A DNA stretch of 11,049 nucleotides from assembly GCA_905236685.1 (NCBI GenBank), contig CAJOPD010000114.1:1-11049 (forward strand). The letters are read 5' to 3'. This stretch comes from an uncultured Clostridia bacterium. GTDB lineage: Bacteria; Bacillota; Clostridia; UBA1381. The notes beneath the pieces are model-generated. The model did not search any database and had not been told where the DNA came from. It saw only the letters and a program-made list of their open reading frames with translations. Shown here piece after piece: positions 1 through 6,663 of this stretch; position 1 is the stretch's first letter; every line of letters begins with the position of its first letter. Both the position numbers and the translations under genes were made by a program.

Positions 1-107
1 CCTCACGCGAGGTTTTTGCGTCGGGAGCCTTGGCGGCAGCCGCATTTATGAAGGATAAGCCCGCGGGTATATACAGTATGAACGAGCTTATCGGGGAAAC
101 GGTATGA
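1..107 (+). CDS. dapB: 4-hydroxy-tetrahydrodipicolinate reductase, C-terminal end (partial)
   Basis: This is the last 34 codons of a gene that begins before the window; the frame starts at base 3 and stops with TGA at 105-107. The tail contains SREVFASGALAAA, then KPAGIYSMNEL, which fits the conserved C-terminus of DapB, where an alpha-helical 'FA.GAL.AA' stretch precedes 'GLY.M.dL'. DapB is a cytosolic NAD(P)H-dependent enzyme of the diaminopimelate/lysine pathway, so it supplies cell-wall and protein precursors. The stop codon overlaps the next start as ATGA (104-107), a typical translational-coupling arrangement. The call rests on a short tail and is family-level pattern recognition; the catalytic part is outside the window. 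Confidence 0.8.
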   Translation, partial: SREVFASGALAAAAFMKDKPAGIYSMNELIGETV

Positions 108-613
108 CCTTGATCCCAAAGACCTGCTTTTTCACGGGGCACAGGATTATCGGTAATAATGAGTTAAAAGCGGTAAAAAGCCTTTTAAATGAAGAACTTT
201 TAAACGCTGTAAACAGCGGTTTTACGCACTTTATAACGGGCGGAGCGGTCGGCTTTGATACGCTTGCGGCAGAACAGATAATTTCAATGCGCACCGATTA
301 TGATATGATACGGCTCATTTTGTACCTTCCGTGCACAGACCAGAGCGAAAACTGGACCGAAAGTGAAAAGGAGCGGTTTGAACGCATTTTAAGCGAGGCG
401 GACGAGATATATTATGTAAGCCGTGAGCCGTATAAAAAGGGCTGTATGAAAAAGCGGAATTACGCAATGGCTACTGCGTCCGATATGTGTATAGCCTATT
501 TGAAAAAGTCGTCAAGCGGAACGGCGCAAGCGGTAAAAATGGCGCGGGATAAAGGAATTGCCGTAATAAATATTGCAGAAAAGCTTTTTGATTATGCCTT
601 AGATGAAATGTAG
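104..613 (+). CDS. SLOG-superfamily protein, DUF1273/YpsA-like
   Basis: A 169-residue soluble protein with no signal peptide or membrane segment. Near the N-terminus it has CFFTGHR (residues 8-14), followed by a glycine-rich loop ITGGAVGFDTLAAE (44-57). Together these mark the Rossmann-like SLOG fold of the DUF1273/YpsA family, which is predicted to bind nucleotide-like ligands. Length matches the family (about 170-190 residues). YpsA of Bacillus subtilis affects cell division, but the biochemical activity of the family is not settled, so I give no reaction. The ATG at 104 overlaps the dapB stop by four bases, suggesting translation is coupled to dapB. A terminator follows three bases after the stop, so this is the last gene of the dapB operon. 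Confidence 0.8.
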   Translation: MTLIPKTCFFTGHRIIGNNELKAVKSLLNEELLNAVNSGFTHFITGGAVGFDTLAAEQIISMRTDYDMIRLILYLPCTDQSENWTESEKERFERILSEADEIYYVSREPYKKGCMKKRNYAMATASDMCIAYLKKSSSGTAQAVKMARDKGIAVINIAEKLFDYALDEM

Positions 614-615
614 TC

Positions 616-644
616 AAAAAATCGGCTAAAAAGCCGATTTTTTT
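616..644 (+). terminator. Intrinsic terminator after the dapB/SLOG operon
   Basis: A 12-bp stem (616-627 pairing with 632-643) has the core ATCGGCT/AGCCGAT and a four-base AAAA loop. It ends in a run of T directly on the 3' side. The A-run on the left pairs with the T-run on the right, so it could also work weakly in reverse. It separates the dapB operon from the decarboxylase operon. Confidence 0.9.
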
Positions 645-667
645 ATGTAAAAAATCTTCTTTTTCTA

Positions 668-703
668 TTGCAAATCCCCGCAAAATATAGTAAAATGTAT
701 AAT
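668..703 (+). promoter_or_regulatory. Probable sigma-A promoter of the oad-tyrS operon
   Basis: TTGCAA (668-673) and TAAAAT (691-696) are separated by 17 bases. A perfect TATAAT also lies at 698-703 but has no suitable -35 at the correct distance, so I prefer the first pair. Predicted transcripts would start near 703-710 and leave a leader of about 55-60 bases before oadG. No T-box, riboswitch-like fold or terminator is apparent in that leader. Confidence 0.6.
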
Positions 704-762
704 GAGGTAAGTTTGGGATTATTTAGGAATTTACTTTATCAGATTAAGTGAAGGAGATAAGT

Positions 763-1014
763 ATGGAACCGTCAAATTTATTGGTAGTTTGTCTTGGAAT
801 GGGAACGGTATTTTTCGGACTGATATGCCTTATTGCAATATGTATGATAACAAGTTCGGTTTGCAGACTGTTTGAAAAAGGCAAGGAAAGAACCGCCGTT
901 AATGAAACTATTCCCAAAAAACAGGAGATAGTTGCGGCAGTATGTGCTGTAATTGCGGAGGAAACAGGACAGGACGCCAAAAATATTAAAGTAATATCAT
1001 TCAAAAAAATATAA
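763..1014 (+). CDS. oadG: Sodium-pump decarboxylase gamma subunit (OadG family)
   Basis: An 83-residue protein with one N-terminal membrane helix (about residues 6-31) containing GMGTVFFGL, then a charged linker. The C-terminal segment (about 52-83) ends in KVISFKKI, as in OadG proteins of biotin-dependent Na+-pumping decarboxylases. OadG anchors the complex and links the alpha and beta subunits. I chose ATG 763 because AAGGAG at 751-756 lies six bases upstream. The frame is also open from a GTG at 748, but starting there would place the ribosome binding site inside the coding region. It is first in the operon; the biotin carrier gene starts 15 bases after its stop. Small OadG proteins diverge strongly, so the neighbours support the call as much as the sequence does. 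Confidence 0.85.
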   Translation: MEPSNLLVVCLGMGTVFFGLICLIAICMITSSVCRLFEKGKERTAVNETIPKKQEIVAAVCAVIAEETGQDAKNIKVISFKKI

Positions 1015-1029
1015 AGGGAGTAATAAAAG

Positions 1030-1365
1030 ATGAAAAAATATAAGGTAAATGTAAACGGAACGAGTTACGAAATTGAAATTGAGCTTATGGGCGAGAGCGG
1101 AAGTGTAAAAATCCCCGTAGTAGAAGAAAACAGCCCAAAGGCAGCGGGTGAAGGCGAACAGGTTACAAGCCCGATGCCAGGTACAATTCTGGATATTAAA
1201 GTAAAGACAGGCGACGCTGTAAAGAAGGGACAGGTGCTTGTCGTTTTGGAAGCAATGAAGATGGAAAACGAAATTATGGCGGGAGCAGACGGAACAGTCA
1301 CTTCTGTTGCCGTTTCAAAGGGCGCATCTGTTCAGACGGGCGATATGCTTCTTACAATAAAGTAA
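1030..1365 (+). CDS. Free-standing biotin carboxyl carrier protein of the decarboxylase
   Basis: A 111-residue biotinyl-domain protein. The motif EAMKMEN (residues 74-80) places the biotinylated lysine at K77. The domain begins around TSPMPGTI (46-53) and ends in a hammerhead-type beta fold with GDMLLTIK. The N-terminal 35 residues (KYKVNVNGTSYEIEI) match the region that precedes the biotin domain in fused OadA or in the 1.3S transcarboxylase subunit. The linker (about 32-44) is short rather than a long Ala/Pro stretch. It carries the carboxyl group from OadA to OadB. AGGGAG at 1015-1020 is the ribosome binding site. No biotin protein ligase is in the window. AccB of fatty acid synthesis is the alternative, but its position between oadG and oadB argues for the pump. 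Confidence 0.92.
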   Translation: MKKYKVNVNGTSYEIEIELMGESGSVKIPVVEENSPKAAGEGEQVTSPMPGTILDIKVKTGDAVKKGQVLVVLEAMKMENEIMAGADGTVTSVAVSKGASVQTGDMLLTIK

Positions 1366-1380
1366 TCGGAGGACGGCAAA

Positions 1381-2610
1381 ATGGAAGCATTTATGAATTT
1401 TTTGGGGCAGACGGGCTTTGCGCTGATAGCCGTCGGCGATAACTGGAAAACTGTTTTAATGGTTGCAATCGCTTGCTTTCTGCTCTACCTTGCAATAGTA
1501 AAAAAGTTTGAGCCGCTGTTGCTTTTGCCGATAGCATTCGGTATGCTGTTAACAAATCTCTTGGGCGCTGAAATATACCACGAGGCGCTTTTTGCGGGCG
1601 GTCATGTGCATTGGGATATGTTCGGCGGAACGGGCGATATTACCCCCGGGCTTGTCGATTATCTCTATCTTGGCGTAAAACTGGGAATTTATCCCTGCCT
1701 TATATTCATCGGTGTTGGTGCGATGACCGATTTCGGTCCGCTTATTGCAAACCCTAAGAGCTTGCTGTTGGGAGCGGCGGCACAGCTTGGTATTTTCGCG
1801 ACATTTTTGGGGGTAAAAGAGCTGTTTCCTGTGATTTTGGGGTCAGGTCTCGGCAATCTTTTGGGAAATACTGCCCTTCAAAATCTTGCGGCGTCTGTCG
1901 GAATTATCGGCGGTGCGGACGGACCTACGGCGATTTTCGTAACATCAAGGCTGGCGCCCGACTTTTTGGGACCTATTGCGGTTGCGGCGTACTCGTATAT
2001 GGCGCTCGTGCCTGTAATTCAGCCGCCTATTATGAAGGCTCTGACCACTAAAAAGGAAAGACAGATAGTTATGAAGGCGCTTCGCCCCGTTTCAAAAACG
2101 GAAAAAATCATTTTCCCGATAGTAGTTACAATATTTGTTGCGTGGCTCGTGCCGTCAGCGGCACCGCTTGTTGGCTCATTGATGCTCGGAAATCTGCTTA
2201 CCGAGTCGGGAGTGTGCGACAGACTTGCGAAAACCGTTCAGAACGAGCTTATGAACATCGTTACGATATTTTTGGGAATTTCTGTGGGAGCAACGGCAAC
2301 TGCAAACACCTTTTTGTCACCGCTGACGCTTTGTATTCTTGCTATGGGCATAATTGCCTTCGGTATGGGTACGGCAGGCGGAGTGCTTTTGGCAAAGTTT
2401 ATGAACCTTTTCTTAAAACAGAAAATAAATCCACTAATTGGAAGCGCAGGAGTTTCCGCAGTACCTATGGCGGCGCGCGTATCGCAGAAGGTAGGTCAGG
2501 AGGAAAATCCGAAAAACTTCCTTCTTATGCACGCTATGGGACCGAATGTGGCGGGGGTTATAGGCTCTGCAACGGCAGCGGGCGTGCTCTTGGCATTGTT
2601 TAGCCGATAA
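1381..2610 (+). CDS. oadB: Sodium-pumping oxaloacetate decarboxylase beta subunit
   Basis: A 409-residue polytopic membrane protein that decarboxylates carboxybiotin and exports Na+ while consuming a proton. It is highly recognisable. GVGAMTDFGPLIANP lies at 111-125 and IIGGADGPTAIF at 175-186, where D180 corresponds to the essential aspartate of the ion channel. AVAAYSYMALVPVIQPPIMKALTT lies at 200-223 and NPLIGSAGVSAVPMAARVS at 350-368. The C-terminus has FLLMHAMGPNVAGVIGSA. About ten hydrophobic segments are visible, as expected. GGAGGA at 1368-1373 sits seven bases before ATG 1381; an in-frame ATG at 1393 is less well placed. The stretch at about 144-168, just before the GGADG motif, is glycine- and leucine-rich and seems somewhat longer than in the enterobacterial protein I recall. 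The beta subunit alone cannot distinguish substrates; oadA decides that. Confidence 0.96.
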   Translation: MEAFMNFLGQTGFALIAVGDNWKTVLMVAIACFLLYLAIVKKFEPLLLLPIAFGMLLTNLLGAEIYHEALFAGGHVHWDMFGGTGDITPGLVDYLYLGVKLGIYPCLIFIGVGAMTDFGPLIANPKSLLLGAAAQLGIFATFLGVKELFPVILGSGLGNLLGNTALQNLAASVGIIGGADGPTAIFVTSRLAPDFLGPIAVAAYSYMALVPVIQPPIMKALTTKKERQIVMKALRPVSKTEKIIFPIVVTIFVAWLVPSAAPLVGSLMLGNLLTESGVCDRLAKTVQNELMNIVTIFLGISVGATATANTFLSPLTLCILAMGIIAFGMGTAGGVLLAKFMNLFLKQKINPLIGSAGVSAVPMAARVSQKVGQEENPKNFLLMHAMGPNVAGVIGSATAAGVLLALFSR

Positions 2611-2612
2611 AG

Positions 2613-2618
2613 AAAGGA
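2613..2618 (+). promoter_or_regulatory. Widely spaced ribosome binding site of oadA
   Basis: AAAGGA is the only purine-rich anti-16S match before oadA, but it ends 15 bases before ATG 2634, against 6-9 bases for its neighbours. No in-frame start lies between them. The spacer is AT-rich. Weaker initiation, or coupling to the oadB stop at 2608-2610, is possible. Confidence 0.5.
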
Positions 2619-2633
2619 ATTTAAGTATTTTTT

Positions 2634-4031
2634 ATGAGCAAGTTATATATAACAGACACAATTTTGCGTGATGCGCATCAGTCGCAGGCGGCGACAAGAA
2701 TGAGGACGGAGGATATGATTCCTGCGTGCAAAATTCTTGACAGCATAGGCTACTGGTCGCTTGAATGTTGGGGCGGCGCGACATTTGACGCGTGTATGCG
2801 GTTTTTGAACGAGGACCCGTGGGAGCGGCTCAGAACGCTTAAAGCGAATATGCCGAACACAAAACTTCAAATGCTTTTTCGCGGTCAGAATATTTTGGGC
2901 TATAAGCATTATGCCGATGATGTTGTTGAGCAGTTTTGTAAAAAATCAATCGAGAACGGCATAGATGTAGTAAGAATTTTTGACGCACTAAACGACCCGA
3001 GAAACTTAGAGGCGGCAATTAAATTTGTAAAAGAGTACGGCGGTCACTGTGAGGCGGCGATAAGCTATACGGTCAGCCCTGTGCATAATATAGACTATTT
3101 TGTAAAGCTTTCGCAAACGCTGGAAAAGATGGGCGCAGATTCAATCTGTATTAAGGATATGGCAAATCTTCTGCTTCCTTACGACTGCTATGAGCTTGTA
3201 AAGAAATTAAAGGAAAATATCAGCGTGCCGATACATCTTCATACGCATAACACGGCAGGCACAGGGGATATGACAAATCTTATGGCGTGCAAAGCGGGAG
3301 TGGATATAGTAGATTGTGCTCTTTCACCGCTTGCAAACGGTACATCAAACCCGTCAACAGAGGCTATGGTTGCAACTTTAAAAGGAACGGAGCGCGATAC
3401 AGGTCTTGATTTAAATAAGCTGTCCGAGGCGGCGGCGCATTTCAGAAAGGTCGCAGACAGACTGAAAAATGAGGGTATTTTAGACCCCAAGGTGTTAAAT
3501 GTTGACCCAAACGCGCTTTTGTATCAGGTTCCCGGCGGAATGTTGTCAAATCTTATATCGCAGCTGAAACAGCAGAATGCAGAGGATAAGTATTACGAGG
3601 TGCTTGCGGAAGTGCCGAGAGTGCGTAAGGATTTCGGTTATCCGCCGCTTGTAACGCCCACGAGCCAGATTGTCGGAACACAGGCAGTTTTAAATGTGCT
3701 TATGGGACGGTATAAGATGATAAGCAAGGAATCAAAGGGAATTCTAAGGGGCGAATACGGCAAGCTTCCCGGTGAAGTGAATGAGGAGGTCCGGAAATTA
3801 GCGATAGGCGATGACGAGGTTATAACCTGCCGTCCCGCTGATTTGATTGAGCCTGAGCTTCCCAAATACCGCGAGGAAACAAAGGGGTTGGCAAAATCTG
3901 AGGAAGATGTTTTAAGCTATGCGCTTTTCCCGCAGGTTGCCAAAAAGTTCTTTGAAGAGAGGGATAAAAAGCAGGAAGAAAAGCCGCAAAATGATGAAAT
4001 AAGAGAAATTTTTGTTGAAGATATATCTTAA
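2634..4031 (+). CDS. oadA: Oxaloacetate decarboxylase alpha subunit, carboxyltransferase without biotin domain
   Basis: A 465-residue cytosolic enzyme of the pyruvate carboxylase/OadA/transcarboxylase-5S family. The TIM barrel opens with TDTILRDAHQS (residues 7-17), where D13 is the likely metal ligand. The lysine of CIKDM (K174) and the pair HLHTH (H203, H205) complete the metal site. LECWGGATFDACMRFLNEDPWERL and LFRGQN are also typical. The conserved C-terminal part includes VPGGMLSNLISQLKQQ, PLVTPTSQIVGTQAVLNV and the CRPADLIEPEL segment. The protein stops where fused OadA proteins continue into the biotin domain; that domain is supplied by the gene at 1030-1365. This fold uses oxaloacetate/pyruvate, whereas methylmalonyl-CoA decarboxylase uses an unrelated acyl-CoA carboxyltransferase, so I favour oxaloacetate as substrate. 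The 5S subunit of a transcarboxylase is the alternative, but the membrane subunits argue against it. Confidence 0.93.
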   Translation: MSKLYITDTILRDAHQSQAATRMRTEDMIPACKILDSIGYWSLECWGGATFDACMRFLNEDPWERLRTLKANMPNTKLQMLFRGQNILGYKHYADDVVEQFCKKSIENGIDVVRIFDALNDPRNLEAAIKFVKEYGGHCEAAISYTVSPVHNIDYFVKLSQTLEKMGADSICIKDMANLLLPYDCYELVKKLKENISVPIHLHTHNTAGTGDMTNLMACKAGVDIVDCALSPLANGTSNPSTEAMVATLKGTERDTGLDLNKLSEAAAHFRKVADRLKNEGILDPKVLNVDPNALLYQVPGGMLSNLISQLKQQNAEDKYYEVLAEVPRVRKDFGYPPLVTPTSQIVGTQAVLNVLMGRYKMISKESKGILRGEYGKLPGEVNEEVRKLAIGDDEVITCRPADLIEPELPKYREETKGLAKSEEDVLSYALFPQVAKKFFEERDKKQEEKPQNDEIREIFVEDIS

Positions 4032-4043
4032 AGGAGAAGGGTT

Positions 4044-5267
4044 ATGACGGAAGAAAATGTTTTTGATGTCTTAAAAGAGAGGGGATTGATTGCCCAGACA
4101 ACGCACGAGGAGGAAATCCGCGAGCTTTTAGGAAGGGAAAAAGTCACCTTTTATATCGGTTTTGACCCGACAGCAGACAGCCTCCATGTAGGACATTTTT
4201 TGCAGATGGTTGTTATGAAGCATATGCAGGACCACGGTCACCGTCCTATTGCATTGATAGGCGGGGGAACGGCGTATATAGGCGACCCGTCAGGCAGGAC
4301 CGATATGCGTCAGATGATGACAAAGGAAACAATTGAGCATAATGCGGAGTGTTTTAAAAAACAGCTGTCCTGCCTTGTCGATTTTACTGACGGAAAGGCA
4401 ATAATGGTAAATAATGCCGATTGGCTTTTAAACCTTAATTACATTGAATTTATCCGTGATATAGGCTCGCAGTTTTCGGTGAACGCAATGCTTACGGCGG
4501 AGTGTTTTAAGCAAAGACTTGAAAAGGGCTTGTCCTTTTTGGAGTTCAACTATATGCCGATGCAAAGCTATGATTTCTTGATGTTAAACCGCAAATACGG
4601 CTGTAAAATCGAGCTTGGCGGAGATGACCAGTGGTCGAACATTTTGGGCGGAATAAAGCTCTGTCACCGCAAGGATAATAAGCAGGTTTACGGTATGACA
4701 TTTACCCTTTTGACAACATCAGAGGGCAAAAAGATGGGTAAAACCGCAAAGGGAGCGCTGTGGCTCGACGCAAATAAGTGTTCGCCTTATGATTTTTATC
4801 AGTATTGGGTAAATGTAGGGGACGATGATGTTATAAAATGCTTAAAGCTTCTCACATTTATACCTATGGACGAGATACGCGCTATGGAAAAATGGGAGGG
4901 CGCAGAGCTCAACCGTGCAAAGAAAATACTTGCCTATGAAGTTACCAAAATGGTACACGGGGAAGATGCTGCAAATCAGGTTAAAAATGCGGCGGAGGCT
5001 GTATTCTCGGGCGGCGGCGTGAGTGAGGATATGCCCACGACCGAGGTCAGCGCAATAAGCGGAAAAGGCGTTTTGGATTTGCTTTCGGAAATCGGGCTGG
5101 TTGCGTCAAAGGCCGAGGCAAGACGGCTAATACAGCAAAACGGACTTTCAATAAACGACCAAAAAATCACCGATGTAAATCTTGTGCTTGACGATAGCTT
5201 TATAGGTGATAACGGAATGATTGTCAAAAAAGGCAAAAAGGTATTCCATAGAGTTATATTAAAATAA
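4044..5267 (+). CDS. tyrS: Tyrosyl-tRNA synthetase
   Basis: A 407-residue class I aminoacyl-tRNA synthetase that charges tRNA-Tyr in the cytosol. The Rossmann fold starts with YIGFDPTADSLHVGH (residues 37-51), where HVGH is the HIGH motif. The tyrosine-binding region has MPMQSYDFLMLN and ELGGDDQWSNI. The KMSKS loop reads KMGKT (230-234), close to the KFGKT of Bacillus enzymes. The last roughly 65 residues form an S4-type RNA-binding domain (ASKAEARRLIQQNGLSIN), so the protein is full length. AAGGAG (4031-4036) overlaps the oadA stop codon and sits seven bases before the ATG. The gap to oadA is only 12 bases, so tyrS is probably co-transcribed with the decarboxylase genes. No T-box leader is present, although T-boxes are common upstream of this gene in Firmicutes. 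Confidence 0.97.
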   Translation: MTEENVFDVLKERGLIAQTTHEEEIRELLGREKVTFYIGFDPTADSLHVGHFLQMVVMKHMQDHGHRPIALIGGGTAYIGDPSGRTDMRQMMTKETIEHNAECFKKQLSCLVDFTDGKAIMVNNADWLLNLNYIEFIRDIGSQFSVNAMLTAECFKQRLEKGLSFLEFNYMPMQSYDFLMLNRKYGCKIELGGDDQWSNILGGIKLCHRKDNKQVYGMTFTLLTTSEGKKMGKTAKGALWLDANKCSPYDFYQYWVNVGDDDVIKCLKLLTFIPMDEIRAMEKWEGAELNRAKKILAYEVTKMVHGEDAANQVKNAAEAVFSGGGVSEDMPTTEVSAISGKGVLDLLSEIGLVASKAEARRLIQQNGLSINDQKITDVNLVLDDSFIGDNGMIVKKGKKVFHRVILK

Positions 5268-5271
5268 AATT

Positions 5272-5295
5272 GAGGGAGAGCATTTGCTCTCCCTC
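5272..5295. terminator. Shared terminator between convergent tyrS and metK
   Basis: A perfect 10-bp GC-rich stem (GAGGGAGAGC at 5272-5281 with GCTCTCCCTC at 5286-5295) encloses an ATTT loop. On the minus strand it is followed by AATTTTATTTT, a good U-tract, so it fits metK best. On the plus strand the following bases (TTGAATTT) are a weaker U-tract. It lies four bases after tyrS and eleven bases beyond the metK stop. Confidence 0.85.
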
Positions 5296-5306
5296 TTGAA
5301 TTTAAG

Positions 5307-6488
5307 CTATTTTACCGCATTTTTAAGCGCTTCTGTCATATTTGTTTCTTCCCATTTAACGCCTAAATCTTCACGCCCCATATGCCCGTATGAAGAAAGC
5401 TTTTTGTAAATCGGCTTTCTCAAATCCAGCTTTTCTATAATTGAATAGGGACGAAGGTCAAAGACATTGTTAACGGCTTCTGCAATCTTTTCGTCGCTAA
5501 CCGTGCCCGTGCCGAAGGTGTCCACCATAACGGAAACAGGGTGTGCAACGCCTATGGCGTAAGCAAGCTGAATTTCACATTTATCGGCAAGCCCTGCCGC
5601 AACGATATTTTTTGCTACCCAGCGCGCCGCATATGCCGCACTCCTGTCCACTTTTGTCGGGTCTTTTCCCGAAAAAGCACCGCCGCCGTGACGCGCATAT
5701 CCGCCGTAAGTATCGACAATGATTTTCCTGCCGGTAAGTCCGGAATCTCCCTGCGGACCGCCGACAACGAACCGACCTGTCGGATTTACATAGTATTTTG
5801 TATTTTCCGTAAGTAATTTTTCATCAATTACGCTTTTTATAACTTCTCTTATTATGTCCTCTCGTATTTGTTCCAAGGAAACCTCGGGAGAGTGCTGAGA
5901 TGAAACAACAACGGTGTCCACCGAAACGGGTTTTCCGTCAATGTATTCCACTGTAACCTGTGTTTTTCCGTCAGGTCGGAGATACGGAAGAGTACCGTTT
6001 TTGCGGACCTCGGTAAGCTTTTTCGCAAGACGGTGGGCAAGCGATATAGGGAGCGGCATAAGCTCGGGCGTTTCGTTGCACGCATAGCCGAACATCATAC
6101 CCTGGTCGCCCGCACCGTTGGAGTTTTCGATATCATTTTCGCCGTTTTTGCTTTCAAAACCCTGATTTACGCCCATAGCAATATCAGGCGACTGCTCGTC
6201 AATTGCGGTAACTACTGCGCAGGTGTTGCCGTCAAAACCGTATTTTGCACGGTCATATCCGATTTCAAGAACAGCATTCCGTGCAACCTTCGGAAAATCG
6301 ACATAGCAGGTAGTGGAAATCTCGCCCATTATGGACACAATGCCTGTTGTGCAGGTTGTTTCGCAGGCAACGCGGGCATTCGGATCCTGTTTCAGTATTT
6401 CATCTAAAATCGCATCGGAAATGCAGTCGCAGATTTTGTCGGGATGACCTTCCGTTACCGATTCCGATGTAAAAAGCATTCGTTTCAT
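5307..6488 (-). CDS. metK: S-adenosylmethionine synthetase
   Basis: A 393-residue cytosolic enzyme that makes S-adenosylmethionine from methionine and ATP, releasing phosphate and pyrophosphate. Signature motifs are EGHPDKICD (residues 13-21), GAGDQGMMFGYA (125-136) and the phosphate-binding loop GGGAFSGKDPTKVDRSAAY (268-286). Length is normal for the family. I start it at ATG 6488-6486, giving MKRMLFTSESVTEGHPDK, because AGAAGG precedes it at a suitable distance. The frame remains open to a TTG at 6551, but that codon is part of the -35 element, so the longer form would not be transcribed. It stands alone with its own promoter and terminator. The transcribed leader is about 30 bases, leaving no room for a SAM riboswitch. 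Confidence 0.97.
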   Translation of the reverse strand: MKRMLFTSESVTEGHPDKICDCISDAILDEILKQDPNARVACETTCTTGIVSIMGEISTTCYVDFPKVARNAVLEIGYDRAKYGFDGNTCAVVTAIDEQSPDIAMGVNQGFESKNGENDIENSNGAGDQGMMFGYACNETPELMPLPISLAHRLAKKLTEVRKNGTLPYLRPDGKTQVTVEYIDGKPVSVDTVVVSSQHSPEVSLEQIREDIIREVIKSVIDEKLLTENTKYYVNPTGRFVVGGPQGDSGLTGRKIIVDTYGGYARHGGGAFSGKDPTKVDRSAAYAARWVAKNIVAAGLADKCEIQLAYAIGVAHPVSVMVDTFGTGTVSDEKIAEAVNNVFDLRPYSIIEKLDLRKPIYKKLSSYGHMGREDLGVKWEETNMTEALKNAVK

Positions 6489-6522
6489 AATAAAACCTTC
6501 TTTTTTTGCAAATTGTGACATA

Positions 6523-6551
6523 ATTATAACATAAAATCCCCCTTTTTGCAA
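6523..6551 (-). promoter_or_regulatory. Sigma-A promoter of metK
   Basis: Read on the minus strand, TTGCAA (6551-6546) and TATAAT (6528-6523) are separated by exactly 17 bases. A TGT triplet just before the -10 makes it an extended -10 promoter. Transcription would start near 6515, about 27 bases before the start codon. Confidence 0.8.
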
Positions 6552-6579
6552 TAGAATATAAAAATATAGAGCGCTATGC

Positions 6580-6608
6580 TTGAAAAATAAATTAAAATAT
6601 GCTATAAT
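6580..6608 (+). promoter_or_regulatory. Sigma-A promoter of the nfeD-SPFH-mrp operon
   Basis: TTGAAA (6580-6585) and TATAAT (6603-6608) are separated by 17 bases, with TGC immediately before the -10 (extended -10). It faces away from the metK promoter, and the two -35 boxes are 28 bases apart. Transcription would start near 6615, giving a leader of about 50 bases. It is not a SigW-type (TGAAAC/CGTA) promoter. Confidence 0.8.
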
Positions 6609-6663
6609 TTAATGCATAAAAGCCAAAATCAAAAGGTCTTTTAACGGAAAGGCGGTGGCAGAA

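Noticed and set aside
748..762. GTG start giving a five-residue longer OadG
   Set aside because: The ribosome binding site AAGGAG (751-756) would be inside the coding region; ATG 763 is correctly spaced from it.
614..762. Possible T-box or riboswitch leader for the operon ending in tyrS
   Set aside because: No T-box core-like sequence and no leader terminator follow the promoter; the only hairpin belongs to the preceding operon.
2142..2603. 153-residue open frame overlapping oadB in another phase
   Set aside because: The translation is rich in Arg, Cys and Tyr with no domain, and it lies wholly within the unmistakable oadB.
6489..6551. Longer MetK starting at a TTG codon (6551)
   Set aside because: That codon is part of the -35 box, and the added residues do not fit the family; MKRMLFTSESVTEGHPDK is the normal N-terminus.
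6567..6578. Small ATAG/CTAT hairpin between the metK and nfeD promoters
   Set aside because: Four-base arms in AT-rich DNA are too short to support a regulatory claim.
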